From positions 1 through 5,410 of the forward strand of contig CAJMMS010000081.1 in assembly GCA_905214675.1 (NCBI GenBank): a DNA stretch of 5,410 nt. The letters are read 5' to 3'. The notes under the pieces were generated by a model that made no database searches, had not been told where the DNA came from, and saw only the letters and a program-made list of their open reading frames with translations. This document shows, piece by piece, positions 1-5,410 of the stretch; the first letter of the stretch is position 1, and each line of letters opens with the position of its first letter. The position numbers and the translations under genes are program-made. The DNA comes from an uncultured bacterium. GTDB lineage: Bacteria; Bacillota; Clostridia; Lachnospirales; Lachnospiraceae.

Positions 1-756
1 TGCTTTGGATCTGATGGTTGTTGTTTTTCCTTTTGCAATTGTTGCAGAGGATTTTGTAAGTGTAAAGGTCGGGTTCTTAACTGTCAGCTTGTAGGTTGCT
101 TTCAGTTTTCCGCTTGTTGCTGTGATCGTTACAGTTCCGGCTTTGATTCCCTTTACGGTACCTGTCTTGCTGTTTACTGTTGCGATCTTTGTATTGCTGC
201 TCTTATATGTTACAGAGGATACTCCGGCCAGTGTTGCTTTTACAGTGGCTGTTTTTCCTTTGTAAACAACTGCAGATTTCTTTGCGAATTTTACAGATGG
301 AGCTTTTACAGTTACTTTGCAGGTTGCTTTAAGACCAGTGCTTGTTGTTGCAGTGATCGTCACTGTTCCGGCTTTTATACCTTTTACTACACCTGTGCTG
401 CTTACTGTCGCAATTGCTTTATTGCTGGTTGTGTAAGTTACCGTTGCAGATGGAGTGGCGGTTGCTTTTACTGTAACAGTTTTTCCTGTGTATACACTTG
501 CTGCAGATGCTGCAAATTTAATTGTAGATGTTTTTACAGTCACCTTGCAGGTCGCTTTTGCGTTTCCACAAGTTGCTGTGATCACTGCTGTTCCGGCTTT
601 CACGCCTTTTACAACACCTGTGCTGCTTACTGTCGCAACTGCATTGTTGCTGGTTGTATAAGTTACTGTTTTAGCTGCATCATTGGAAGTTGTTTTCAGA
701 GAAGCTGTTTTTCCTGTGTAAACAGTTGCTGATGTTTTGTCAAGAGTAACTGTCAC
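1..756 (-). repeat. Tandem Big_2 (Ig-like) repeat array: three full units and a partial fourth
   Basis: Units encode residues 508-582 (DNA 532-756), 583-658 (304-531), 659-734 (76-303) and 735-759 (1-75, cut). Each has the Big_2 pattern: a YTGKT-type turn, a TYTTSN..IATVSS segment, GVVKGIKAGT, then ITAT and a closing CKVTVK or YKLTVK. Units 1 and 2 are very close in DNA: 605-638 and 380-413 agree at 33 of 34 positions, offset by 225 bp (75 codons). Unit 3 has diverged and gained one residue in its NSKTGT turn. This points to recent duplication of one unit. Such arrays usually act as stalks that hold a functional domain away from the cell wall. Confidence 0.93.
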
Positions 757-2277
757 TTTTACAAGAGCTGCCTCTGCGGCTTTAAGATGCTCAAGTGCCT
801 CGTCAACTTCTGCCTGTGTTGCGTCTTCTCTTACAAGAAGCTCCTCTGCCTCCTGAAGCTCTGTCTGCATTGCTGTCCAGGATTCTTTTGTATAATCGTT
901 TTCCGCAAGTGCTTTTGCTGTTTCGACCTCTTTTGTAAGAGCTGTTGTGTCTGCCGGATCTTCCGCTGGTTTTACAATATTTGCATCTGTAGCCTGTACT
1001 ACAAAGCTGTAGTCTGCATAGCCAAGTGCATATACGGTCAGTCTCCAGTATCCGGTTCCGTCTGTTCCTTCCGGAAGCTGGCATCTTAAAGAATCGGTAA
1101 GTCCAAGCTGGATTCCCATGGCTTTATGCATCCAGTTATCTGCCGCAAACTTGGTTCCGAAAGATCTCAGCACCTTTGTTCCTGTAGCGTCATCTCCACA
1201 GTAATCCCAACGTACTGCCTGCATGTTTGCTCCAAGATCTCCGTATCCGCCTCCTGTAATATCTACACGGAGGAATTCTCCGTAGCTTCCGCTTGCATCT
1301 TTTACAGTCGGTGTTACATTTGTCGCTGTTTTCTGAGCCTGATCCTTGATTCCGGAATCTGCTCCTGTTTTTCTTGCCTCAAATGTAAAGCTGTCGCCGT
1401 TTTTCACTGCATATTTCAGACCGTTGGTATCTGCTGTTACTGCTGCTGTTGCTGTATAGGCGCTCAGCTGTACCTCACCATATCCACCTTCCAATACACC
1501 ATCATTGGTAACTACGTTGTATTTCTGGCAAAATGCTGCATAATCTTCTGTTCTTACAGCAACCGGAACGTATTTCAGGCCATATACTTCATAATGATCC
1601 ATATCTACGGTTGTTCCGTCTGCTTTTGTAATGGTTCCTTTTTTAAATCCTACAGTTTTTCCGTCTGTCAGCTTGATAGTATTCTGATCCACCCATGTTG
1701 CGATCGGATATCTGCTTCCGTCCTCTGCCACGATAGTTGTCTCTGTCTGGAAGCTTCCTCTGTGAAGTCCATGGTTTGTAGTTGCTCTTGTTACCGTATC
1801 AAAAGCACCTTTGTCAAGTTCCTTATGGCCGTCCAATTCCTCAGAAGAAGTTGTATCTCCTGCTGCATACACACCTTCAGATGCCCAGTACTCTGCCCAG
1901 GTCAGGCCTGCATACACATACTGATACTCTCCCTGAAGTTCATCAGAATCCGCAAATGCCTCTGTCCCATCTTCTGCTGCTGTAAATTCGTCTGCACCGG
2001 AAGCTTCTTCCTCCGTATTCTCTGCTGCGCTTTCCTCTGTGATCTCATCAGCGCTCTGGTCCTCTGCCGCAATTTCTTCTGCATCAGCAGCCTCTCCCGC
2101 AGCTGCCTCGTAATCGGAAACCTCAGCAATCTCTTCCTCATCGCTCTGCTCGGTTTCGTCTGCTACAATGCTGCTGTCCAGGTCTGTTGCCATTACAGCT
2201 GTAGGAAAACTTGTTGCTGCCACTGCAAGACTTAAGATGCAGGGAGCTGTTTTTTTCAGTAAATTCCACTTATGCAT
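1..2277 (-). CDS. Secreted Tp47-like (penicillin-binding-type) protein with FIVAR and Big_2 repeats, C-terminus beyond the window
   Basis: The reading frame is open for 759 codons from the ATG at 2277 to the window edge, so the C-terminus is missing. The start has an AGGAGG site (2286-2291) 8 nt upstream. Residues 1-30 are a Sec signal peptide with a likely SPase I site after AVMA; there is no lipobox. Residues 32-116 are a Glu/Asp/Ala/Ser-rich linker. Residues ~117-430 match, from memory, Treponema pallidum Tp47: LTWAEYWASEG (125-135), GAFDTVTRAT..HG (157-170), YGLKYVPVAV (232-241), TNGLK (284-288), VRWDYCGDD (355-363), SFGTKFAADNW (372-382) and GYWRLTVYALGY (409-420) each have counterparts there. 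Residues ~443-507 are a helical FIVAR domain, and 508 onward are Ig-like Big_2 repeats. Tp47 binds penicillin and has been reported to hydrolyse beta-lactams; whether this protein does is unknown. It may instead be a surface binding protein. The domain layout is clear, the Tp47 kinship is probable and the function is unknown. Confidence 0.82.
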   Translation of the reverse strand, partial: MHKWNLLKKTAPCILSLAVAATSFPTAVMATDLDSSIVADETEQSDEEEIAEVSDYEAAAGEAADAEEIAAEDQSADEITEESAAENTEEEASGADEFTAAEDGTEAFADSDELQGEYQYVYAGLTWAEYWASEGVYAAGDTTSSEELDGHKELDKGAFDTVTRATTNHGLHRGSFQTETTIVAEDGSRYPIATWVDQNTIKLTDGKTVGFKKGTITKADGTTVDMDHYEVYGLKYVPVAVRTEDYAAFCQKYNVVTNDGVLEGGYGEVQLSAYTATAAVTADTNGLKYAVKNGDSFTFEARKTGADSGIKDQAQKTATNVTPTVKDASGSYGEFLRVDITGGGYGDLGANMQAVRWDYCGDDATGTKVLRSFGTKFAADNWMHKAMGIQLGLTDSLRCQLPEGTDGTGYWRLTVYALGYADYSFVVQATDANIVKPAEDPADTTALTKEVETAKALAENDYTKESWTAMQTELQEAEELLVREDATQAEVDEALEHLKAAEAALVKVTVTLDKTSATVYTGKTASLKTTSNDAAKTVTYTTSNNAVATVSSTGVVKGVKAGTAVITATCGNAKATCKVTVKTSTIKFAASAASVYTGKTVTVKATATPSATVTYTTSNKAIATVSSTGVVKGIKAGTVTITATTSTGLKATCKVTVKAPSVKFAKKSAVVYKGKTATVKATLAGVSSVTYKSSNTKIATVNSKTGTVKGIKAGTVTITATSGKLKATYKLTVKNPTFTLTKSSATIAKGKTTTIRSKA

Positions 2278-2368
2278 TACTTATTCCTCCTAAAAATATG
2301 AAATATTTATAGAAACCTTTCCAGGGGTCACTACCGTAAATACCGTCAAACTGCTTTGAAACTTACGT
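2278..2368 (-). promoter_or_regulatory. Gap between apbE and the Tp47-like gene, with a tandem direct repeat and a possible weak promoter
   Basis: The 91-bp gap holds no gene and no hairpin-plus-T-run terminator that I can see, so read-through from apbE is possible. Read on the - strand, it contains a tandem direct repeat, TTTGACGGTA then TTTACGGTA (2350-2332). About 20 bp further downstream lies a TATAAA hexamer (2311-2306) that could be a -10 box. No convincing -35 sits 17 bp before it, so any promoter here may need an activator bound at the repeat. This arrangement is typical of response-regulator-activated promoters, but that reading is inference. The AGGAGG at 2291-2286 is the ribosome binding site for the Tp47-like gene. 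Confidence 0.4.
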
Positions 2369-3430
2369 TTATTCGATGATATCCTCCACGCTGTAGGAAT
2401 CCGCAAGCAGGCTGAACCGCTCTTTCATCCCCTCAGTGAGATACACATGGTGATCTTCATCCACAAAGAGTCCGTCCGCACCGTAAGTTTTCAACAGTTC
2501 GGCACCTTTTTCCACCCCCAGCACAAAACATGCGGTGGAAAGTGCGTCTGCCTCAAGGCCTGTGTCGCAGACTACCGTAACTCCGGTCACTCCGCTTTTT
2601 GCCGGATAACCGGTGGACGGATCCATAATGTGGTGATACCTTACACCATCTTCGATAAAATATTTCTCATAATCTCCGGATGTGGAAAGAAATTCTGTGC
2701 CATTTAAAGCAACCACACCAAGATAATCGTCGTCATTTTCAGCACGGGGATCTGTCACTGCCACGTTCCAGGAAGAACCATCCGGTTTGCTTCCATAGGT
2801 CATGACACTGCTTCCCCCAAGGTTCATAAGCGCCGCAGAAACATCCTTCTGTGTTTCCAGATATTCCAGAATCGAGTCACAGCCAATTCCTTTTCCGGCT
2901 GCACCAAGATCCAGCGAACATCCCTCGTCCATGCGGATCGTCGTTCCGTCAAGAGAAACTTTCTGATATCCGGAATCTTTCAGAACATTTTTGATTTCTG
3001 CTTCTTCAGGAATTTTCTGATTTTCCCCGCCAATATCCCACAGACGGATCAGTTTTCCGATGGTCGGATCAAAAGCCCCCTCAGAATCTTTCGCAATCTT
3101 CAGAAGGCGTTCCAGATATCCGGAAAGTTCATCGGAAATCTCCTTATCTTTTCCGCTGTCTGCGTTCACCTTGTAAATCTGGGAACTTTCATTGGTCCAT
3201 GAAAGAAGGTTTGTTTCCACATCTGTCAGTACAGATGTCAGTTTACTGTTTATATCGTCTCCTGTGGTATAAAGTGTTTCTGATACCACAGTATCCATGG
3301 CAAAATCTGTATTGGTATATGTCTGTATGTCATTTTCCGAAGCTACGCATAATACAGGAAAAACCATGGTAATTCCTGCAGCTGCAGCCGTTGCCAGAAA
3401 AGCTTTCTTTTTCAGAGCATGAGATCTCAT
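2369..3430 (-). CDS. apbE: FAD:protein FMN transferase (ApbE family), exported
   Basis: Enzymes of this family cut FAD and attach the FMN half through a phosphoester bond to a Thr/Ser of target proteins, outside the membrane and with Mg2+. The 353-residue length is normal. Residues 1-30 form a Sec signal or anchor (KKK, then a hydrophobic run); Cys28 is not in a lipobox (PVLC). Family motifs appear in order: FAMDT (43-47), EGAFDPTIGKLIRLW (117-131), LDLGAAGKGIGCD (173-185), NLGGSSVMTYG (203-213), SGDYEKYF (251-258), HHIMDPSTGYPAKS (266-279) and GLEADALSTACFVLG (291-305). Asp295 and Thr299 lie where the family binds metal. The ATG lies 3 nt after the stop of the 4Fe-4S gene, and a GAGGG site (3445-3441) sits inside that gene's end, so translation is probably coupled. 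The likely substrate is the SGAT-containing FMN-binding protein two genes upstream. Nothing looks broken. Confidence 0.97.
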   Translation of the reverse strand: MRSHALKKKAFLATAAAAGITMVFPVLCVASENDIQTYTNTDFAMDTVVSETLYTTGDDINSKLTSVLTDVETNLLSWTNESSQIYKVNADSGKDKEISDELSGYLERLLKIAKDSEGAFDPTIGKLIRLWDIGGENQKIPEEAEIKNVLKDSGYQKVSLDGTTIRMDEGCSLDLGAAGKGIGCDSILEYLETQKDVSAALMNLGGSSVMTYGSKPDGSSWNVAVTDPRAENDDDYLGVVALNGTEFLSTSGDYEKYFIEDGVRYHHIMDPSTGYPAKSGVTGVTVVCDTGLEADALSTACFVLGVEKGAELLKTYGADGLFVDEDHHVYLTEGMKERFSLLADSYSVEDIIE

Positions 3431-3433
3431 AGA

Positions 3434-4207
3434 TTAATTTCCCTCATTTGTTCCAATGTGAATATTTTTTCTCGGACAGGTTGCCGCACATGCGTGGCAG
3501 CAAAGACATTCGCCGGACCTGGCCGTGTCGCCGTCAATATCCAGATGAGCCGGACATCTTTTTTTACAGAGACCGCATTTCGGCGGACATTTTTCACGGT
3601 TTCTCTGAAAAAGTGCTCCCGGAAGGATCGGCATTAATGCAAAAACCGCTCCCATAGGGCAGAGAAACTGGCAGAAAAAACGTTCCTGTGTACACATTCC
3701 CACCATGATCAGAACCAGAATCACGATTCCCGCCAGATATTTACTGTTAGGGAAACGTCCTGCTGTAATCATGGAAAAAACATCCCACGGGCTGGTCCCT
3801 GTAAGCTTTCCGTATACTCCTGTAAGGCAGGAAAGTAAAATCAGGGCCAGTACGATATATTTGACTTTCTGAAGTCTGTGTACCATTCTTTCAGAAAGAG
3901 CTGGTTTCTTTTTTTTATGAAAACATTTCATACAGATCAGAGAAAAACCTTCATACACGGCATCTCCAAAAGATCCGAATGCACATGCATATCCGCAGAA
4001 ATGTCTTCCGAAAAAACACGTAAAGATCAGAAGCACTGCTGTTACAGTCAGAAAGGAGTTCCACTCTACCGGCTGACCGGCCGCAATGGCGAGAAAAATT
4101 GATTTGATTCCCGCAAAAGCTGTGGAAAACAGAGACGGGGCAGCAATAAAAAATGCCAGCTGTATCCCCGCACGCATCAGCCTTACTTCCCGCTGTCTTT
4201 TTTTCAT
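3434..4207 (-). CDS. NapH/NosR-type membrane polyferredoxin (4Fe-4S binding protein)
   Basis: This 257-residue integral membrane iron-sulfur protein probably moves electrons between a cytoplasmic or membrane donor and the periplasm-facing flavoprotein encoded just upstream. About four membrane segments are visible (roughly 14-43, 51-67, 115-132, 157-174), with a weaker hydrophobic stretch at 185-200. Each of two CxxxC pairs follows a membrane segment, FCGYACAFG (C71, C75) and FCQFLCPMG (C179, C183), as in the NapH/NosR/YccM group. The C-terminal domain carries two 4Fe-4S motifs: C207-x3-C211-x2-C214-x3-C218-P and C234-x2-C237-x2-C240-x3-C244-P. The start overlaps the FMN-binding gene's stop (ATGA, 4207-4204) with an AGGCGG site 7 nt upstream, so the two are coupled. 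It lacks NosR's own FMN domain; here that domain is a separate protein. The family is clear, but donor and acceptor are not visible. Confidence 0.93.
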   Translation of the reverse strand: MKKRQREVRLMRAGIQLAFFIAAPSLFSTAFAGIKSIFLAIAAGQPVEWNSFLTVTAVLLIFTCFFGRHFCGYACAFGSFGDAVYEGFSLICMKCFHKKKKPALSERMVHRLQKVKYIVLALILLSCLTGVYGKLTGTSPWDVFSMITAGRFPNSKYLAGIVILVLIMVGMCTQERFFCQFLCPMGAVFALMPILPGALFQRNREKCPPKCGLCKKRCPAHLDIDGDTARSGECLCCHACAATCPRKNIHIGTNEGN

Positions 4208-4806
4208 GAGTTTTCCGCCTTTCCAAGTGCATCATCCACCGCATTCAGGATTCCTGTAGAACTGAAAGTTGCTCCTGATACAGTATCCACATCTGTACTC
4301 TGCGCACTTAAGATGGAATCGATCACACTCTCTGCCTGTGAAAGATATGCGCTGTCCTCACCTGGTGCACTGACCACATTAATGGATGTAATTTCATCAC
4401 TGGCAAGTGTCACTTCCACCTGAATGGTTCCGCCGTATCCATCAGCTTCTCCTGTGTAAGTTCCATCTTTATATACGTTATCGGAATCTGGCGCTGCTGT
4501 GTCCTCCGCGTTTGCATCGGATGTCTTGCCGTCCGAAGTGTCTGCTGCCTTGTCACCGTCTGTTGAATCTGCATTACTGCTGTCAGTTCCTGTGGATGCT
4601 GCCTGATTCTGCATACGGTTTGCATAGCTTGTCTCCAGTGCACTGAGAAGTTCATTCTGCTGCTCCTGAAGCGTGTCTACCTTATCTGTCAGAGCCGAAA
4701 TTTCTTTTTCGTTTGCCTGGGCTTTCATACTGCTGTTATAAAAAAACACAGCCAGAACTACCAGCAGTAAAGAAATCACTCTCATATAAAAATTCTGGTT
4801 TTTCAT
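4204..4806 (-). CDS. Membrane-anchored FMN-binding domain protein (covalent FMN, SGAT motif)
   Basis: The 200-residue protein has an N-terminal membrane anchor (residues 8-23, after MKNQNFYMR) and a predicted coiled coil (~31-67, with heptad-like LTDKVDTLQEQQNELL). A Ser/Thr/Asp/Ala-rich linker (~70-110) follows, then an FMN_bind domain (~111-196) of the RnfG/NqrC/NosR type. The domain begins YKDGTYTGEADGYGG and ends with DTVSGATFSSTGILNAV. Thr180 of SGAT (177-180) is the predicted site where ApbE attaches FMN by a phosphoester bond. The protein should face outward and act as a one- or two-electron carrier taking electrons from the Fe-S protein. An AGGGGAG site (4820-4814) lies 7 nt before the ATG. 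It is the first gene of the operon and is followed by the 4-bp overlap with the Fe-S gene. The coiled coil suggests dimer or trimer formation, which is inference. Confidence 0.95.
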   Translation of the reverse strand: MKNQNFYMRVISLLLVVLAVFFYNSSMKAQANEKEISALTDKVDTLQEQQNELLSALETSYANRMQNQAASTGTDSSNADSTDGDKAADTSDGKTSDANAEDTAAPDSDNVYKDGTYTGEADGYGGTIQVEVTLASDEITSINVVSAPGEDSAYLSQAESVIDSILSAQSTDVDTVSGATFSSTGILNAVDDALGKAENS

Positions 4807-4941
4807 CTCTTTTCTCCCCTGTATTTAGTCAGTCAGATATTCACAGTCCGTTCCTATCATCTGCACATAACCGTTTTTTGAATAAGTTATATATCTTTTA
4901 CTCATATTTATAGATTAGTTCTAATTAATCATTTTTCTTTA

Positions 4942-4957
4942 ATTAGATATTGCTAAC
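4942..4957. promoter_or_regulatory. Dyad A, putative operator
   Basis: ATTAGATATTGCTAAC is one of three copies of (A/G)TTAG-N7-TAAC, followed by TTA. It lies just downstream of the predicted start of the leftward operon, a position suited to repression. Confidence 0.45.
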
Positions 4958-4969
4958 TTACAGCTAGGT

Positions 4970-4998
4970 ATTATATCACCTGATTTTTTTCTTGTCTA
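4970..4998 (-). promoter_or_regulatory. Promoter of the FMN-binding/Fe-S/apbE operon
   Basis: On the - strand, TAGACA (4998-4993, five of six matches to TTGACA) is followed after exactly 17 bp by a perfect TATAAT (4975-4970). An extended -10 TGA lies directly before it (4978-4976). Transcription should start near 4963, giving a leader of about 157 nt. The match to the housekeeping sigma-factor consensus is strong. Dyad A lies just after the predicted start and dyad B just before the -35 box. Confidence 0.78.
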
Positions 4999-5006
4999 TA
5001 CTTTTT

Positions 5007-5022
5007 GTTAGTACGCGGTAAC
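5007..5022. promoter_or_regulatory. Dyad B, putative operator
   Basis: GTTAGTACGCGGTAAC has perfect 4-bp arms (GTTA/TAAC) around an 8-bp centre that is GC-rich within an AT-rich region. It lies 8 bp beyond the -35 box of the leftward promoter, between the two promoters. Confidence 0.45.
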
Positions 5023-5069
5023 TTTTTTCTCCGTATCTTTAATTTTTGCTGTAACTTTTCCAGATATTG

Positions 5070-5085
5070 GTTAGATATCCTTAAC
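5070..5085. promoter_or_regulatory. Dyad C, putative operator
   Basis: GTTAGATATCCTTAAC has the same perfect arms and spacing as dyad B. Including its TTA tail, it agrees with dyad A at 15 of 18 positions (5071-5088 versus 4943-4960). It lies immediately upstream of the rightward -35 box, a position suited to activation or to control of both promoters. Confidence 0.45.
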
Positions 5086-5091
5086 TTATAT

Positions 5092-5120
5092 TTGCCTTTT
5101 GAATGGGAGTATGATATGAT
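5092..5120 (+). promoter_or_regulatory. Promoter of the NusG-domain-II gene
   Basis: TTGCCT (5092-5097) is separated by 17 bp from TATGAT (5115-5120), with an extended -10 TGA at 5112-5114. The predicted start near 5127 leaves a short leader of about 30 nt before the TTG start codon. Dyad C ends 6 bp before this -35 box. Confidence 0.7.
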
Positions 5121-5143
5121 TTTTTCTGAATCTGTGACAGAAA

Positions 5144-5148
5144 CGGAG
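5144..5148 (+). promoter_or_regulatory. Ribosome binding site supporting a TTG start
   Basis: CGGAG lies 8 nt before the TTG at 5157. An in-frame TGA at 5127-5129 rules out a start further upstream, and no ATG occurs in frame between that stop and the transmembrane anchor. The TTG is therefore the best start. Confidence 0.7.
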
Positions 5149-5156
5149 TTTTTATT

Positions 5157-5410
5157 TTGAAGAAAAAAGAAGTGATTTTTATTGCCGGGATCCTGATTCT
5201 GGCCGGGGTTCTCTGGCTTGGTTTTCAGATCACAGGGAAACGTTCCCACAATACGATCCGTATTACCGTTGACGGAAAAGAATTCGGAACTTATTCTCTT
5301 TCCCAGGATCAGGTCATACATATCGGAGACACCAATGTCTGCGAGATCAAAAACGGAAAAGTTACCATGATCGAAGCAACCTGTCCGGATCATTACTGTA
5401 TGAAACAGAA
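5157..5410 (+). CDS. NusG domain II-containing membrane-anchored protein, 3' end cut by the window
   Basis: 84 codons are visible from a TTG start. The protein begins with KKKE and a single hydrophobic anchor (residues ~6-24). An extracytoplasmic beta-rich domain of the NusG-domain-II type (formerly DUF1312) follows: IRITVDGKEFGTYSL (34-48), then DTNVCEIKNGKVTMIEATC (58-76), leading into CPDHYC (76-81), the family's signature cysteine pair. Family members are about 120-130 residues long, so roughly one third is missing. Their molecular role is not established; they often occur beside Gx transporter or FMN-binding/ApbE genes in Clostridia, which fits the neighbours here. The CPDxxC pair suggests redox or metal chemistry outside the membrane, but that is inference. 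It is transcribed divergently from the redox operon. Confidence 0.88.
   Translation, partial: MKKKEVIFIAGILILAGVLWLGFQITGKRSHNTIRITVDGKEFGTYSLSQDQVIHIGDTNVCEIKNGKVTMIEATCPDHYCMKQ

Larger units (their letters stand above)
4807..5156. other. Divergent AT-rich intergenic regulatory region
   Basis: This 350-bp stretch contains no convincing gene. It holds back-to-back promoters for the redox operon (- strand) and the NusG-domain-II gene (+ strand), three repeated dyads, and an AT-rich leader of roughly 157 nt before the FMN-binding gene. In the leader lies a second, shorter inverted repeat, ATTAGTTCTAAT (4914-4925). No tRNA, recognised riboswitch or clear intrinsic terminator was seen. Confidence 0.75.

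Noticed and set aside
1126..2235. A 369-codon + strand open frame, rich in Cys and Ser
   Set aside because: It lies wholly antisense to the Tp47-like gene, has no domain logic, and arises from that gene's codon bias. The - strand frame has a signal peptide, a strong ribosome binding site and recognisable domains.
2369..3430. ApbE as a lipoprotein through Cys28
   Set aside because: The residues before the Cys are P-V-L, not a lipobox (L-[AS]-[GA]-C type). A plain Sec signal or membrane anchor fits better.
4834..4863. A possible hairpin (CAGAT/ATCTG arms) in the operon leader as an attenuator
   Set aside because: The arms are only 5 bp with a loop of about 20 nt, and no T-run follows. It is too weak to call a terminator or riboswitch.
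5007..5022. Possible Rex (NADH-sensing repressor) operator
   Set aside because: Rex sites have GTTA and TAAC arms separated by 6 bp (TTGTTAA-N4-TTAACAA). The dyads here have 8 bp, and the outer bases do not match on the right side.
4971..5393. A 140-codon - strand open frame upstream of the redox operon
   Set aside because: It is antisense to the NusG-domain-II gene and runs through both promoters and the dyads. Its translation resembles no family I know and is Lys/Asn-rich, as expected from AT-rich spacer.

Overview
The window looks like a chromosomal segment from a low-to-mid GC, Gram-positive gut-type anaerobe, most likely a Lachnospiraceae-like Clostridia. The grounds are strong AGGAGG-type ribosome binding sites, the codon choice (AGA, GGA, ACA, AAA), an SPase I-type secreted protein with FIVAR and bacterial Ig-like (Big_2) repeats, and the pairing of a NusG-domain-II protein with FMN-binding, polyferredoxin and ApbE genes. 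The genus cannot be fixed from the sequence alone.

Layout, right to left. A 350-bp AT-rich intergenic region (4807-5156) separates two divergent transcription units. To the right on the + strand begins a small membrane-anchored NusG-domain-II protein (5157 onward, cut by the window end, TTG start). To the left on the - strand runs a tight redox operon: an extracytoplasmic FMN-binding protein (4806-4204), a NapH/NosR-type membrane protein with two 4Fe-4S motifs (4207-3434, 4-bp ATGA overlap), and ApbE, the FAD:protein FMN transferase (3430-2369, 3-bp gap). After a 91-bp gap with no visible terminator, a large secreted protein follows on the same strand (2277 to beyond position 1).

The three redox genes form a coherent module. 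The membrane Fe-S protein can pass electrons across the membrane, the FMN-binding protein carries the SGAT motif to which ApbE attaches FMN covalently, and ApbE supplies that modification outside the cell. No terminal reductase, quinone enzyme or NADH dehydrogenase is visible, so the electron donor and final acceptor are unknown.

The most unusual gene is the last one. Its N-terminal ~315-residue domain resembles the Treponema pallidum 47-kDa penicillin-binding lipoprotein Tp47. Here the domain has a cleavable Sec signal without a lipobox, followed by a FIVAR domain and at least four Big_2 repeats, an architecture suited to cell-surface display. The intergenic region also holds three copies of a dyad, (A/G)TTAG-N7-TAACTT, spaced 63-65 bp apart. 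They lie around two good extended -10 promoters and suggest a shared regulator of both units.
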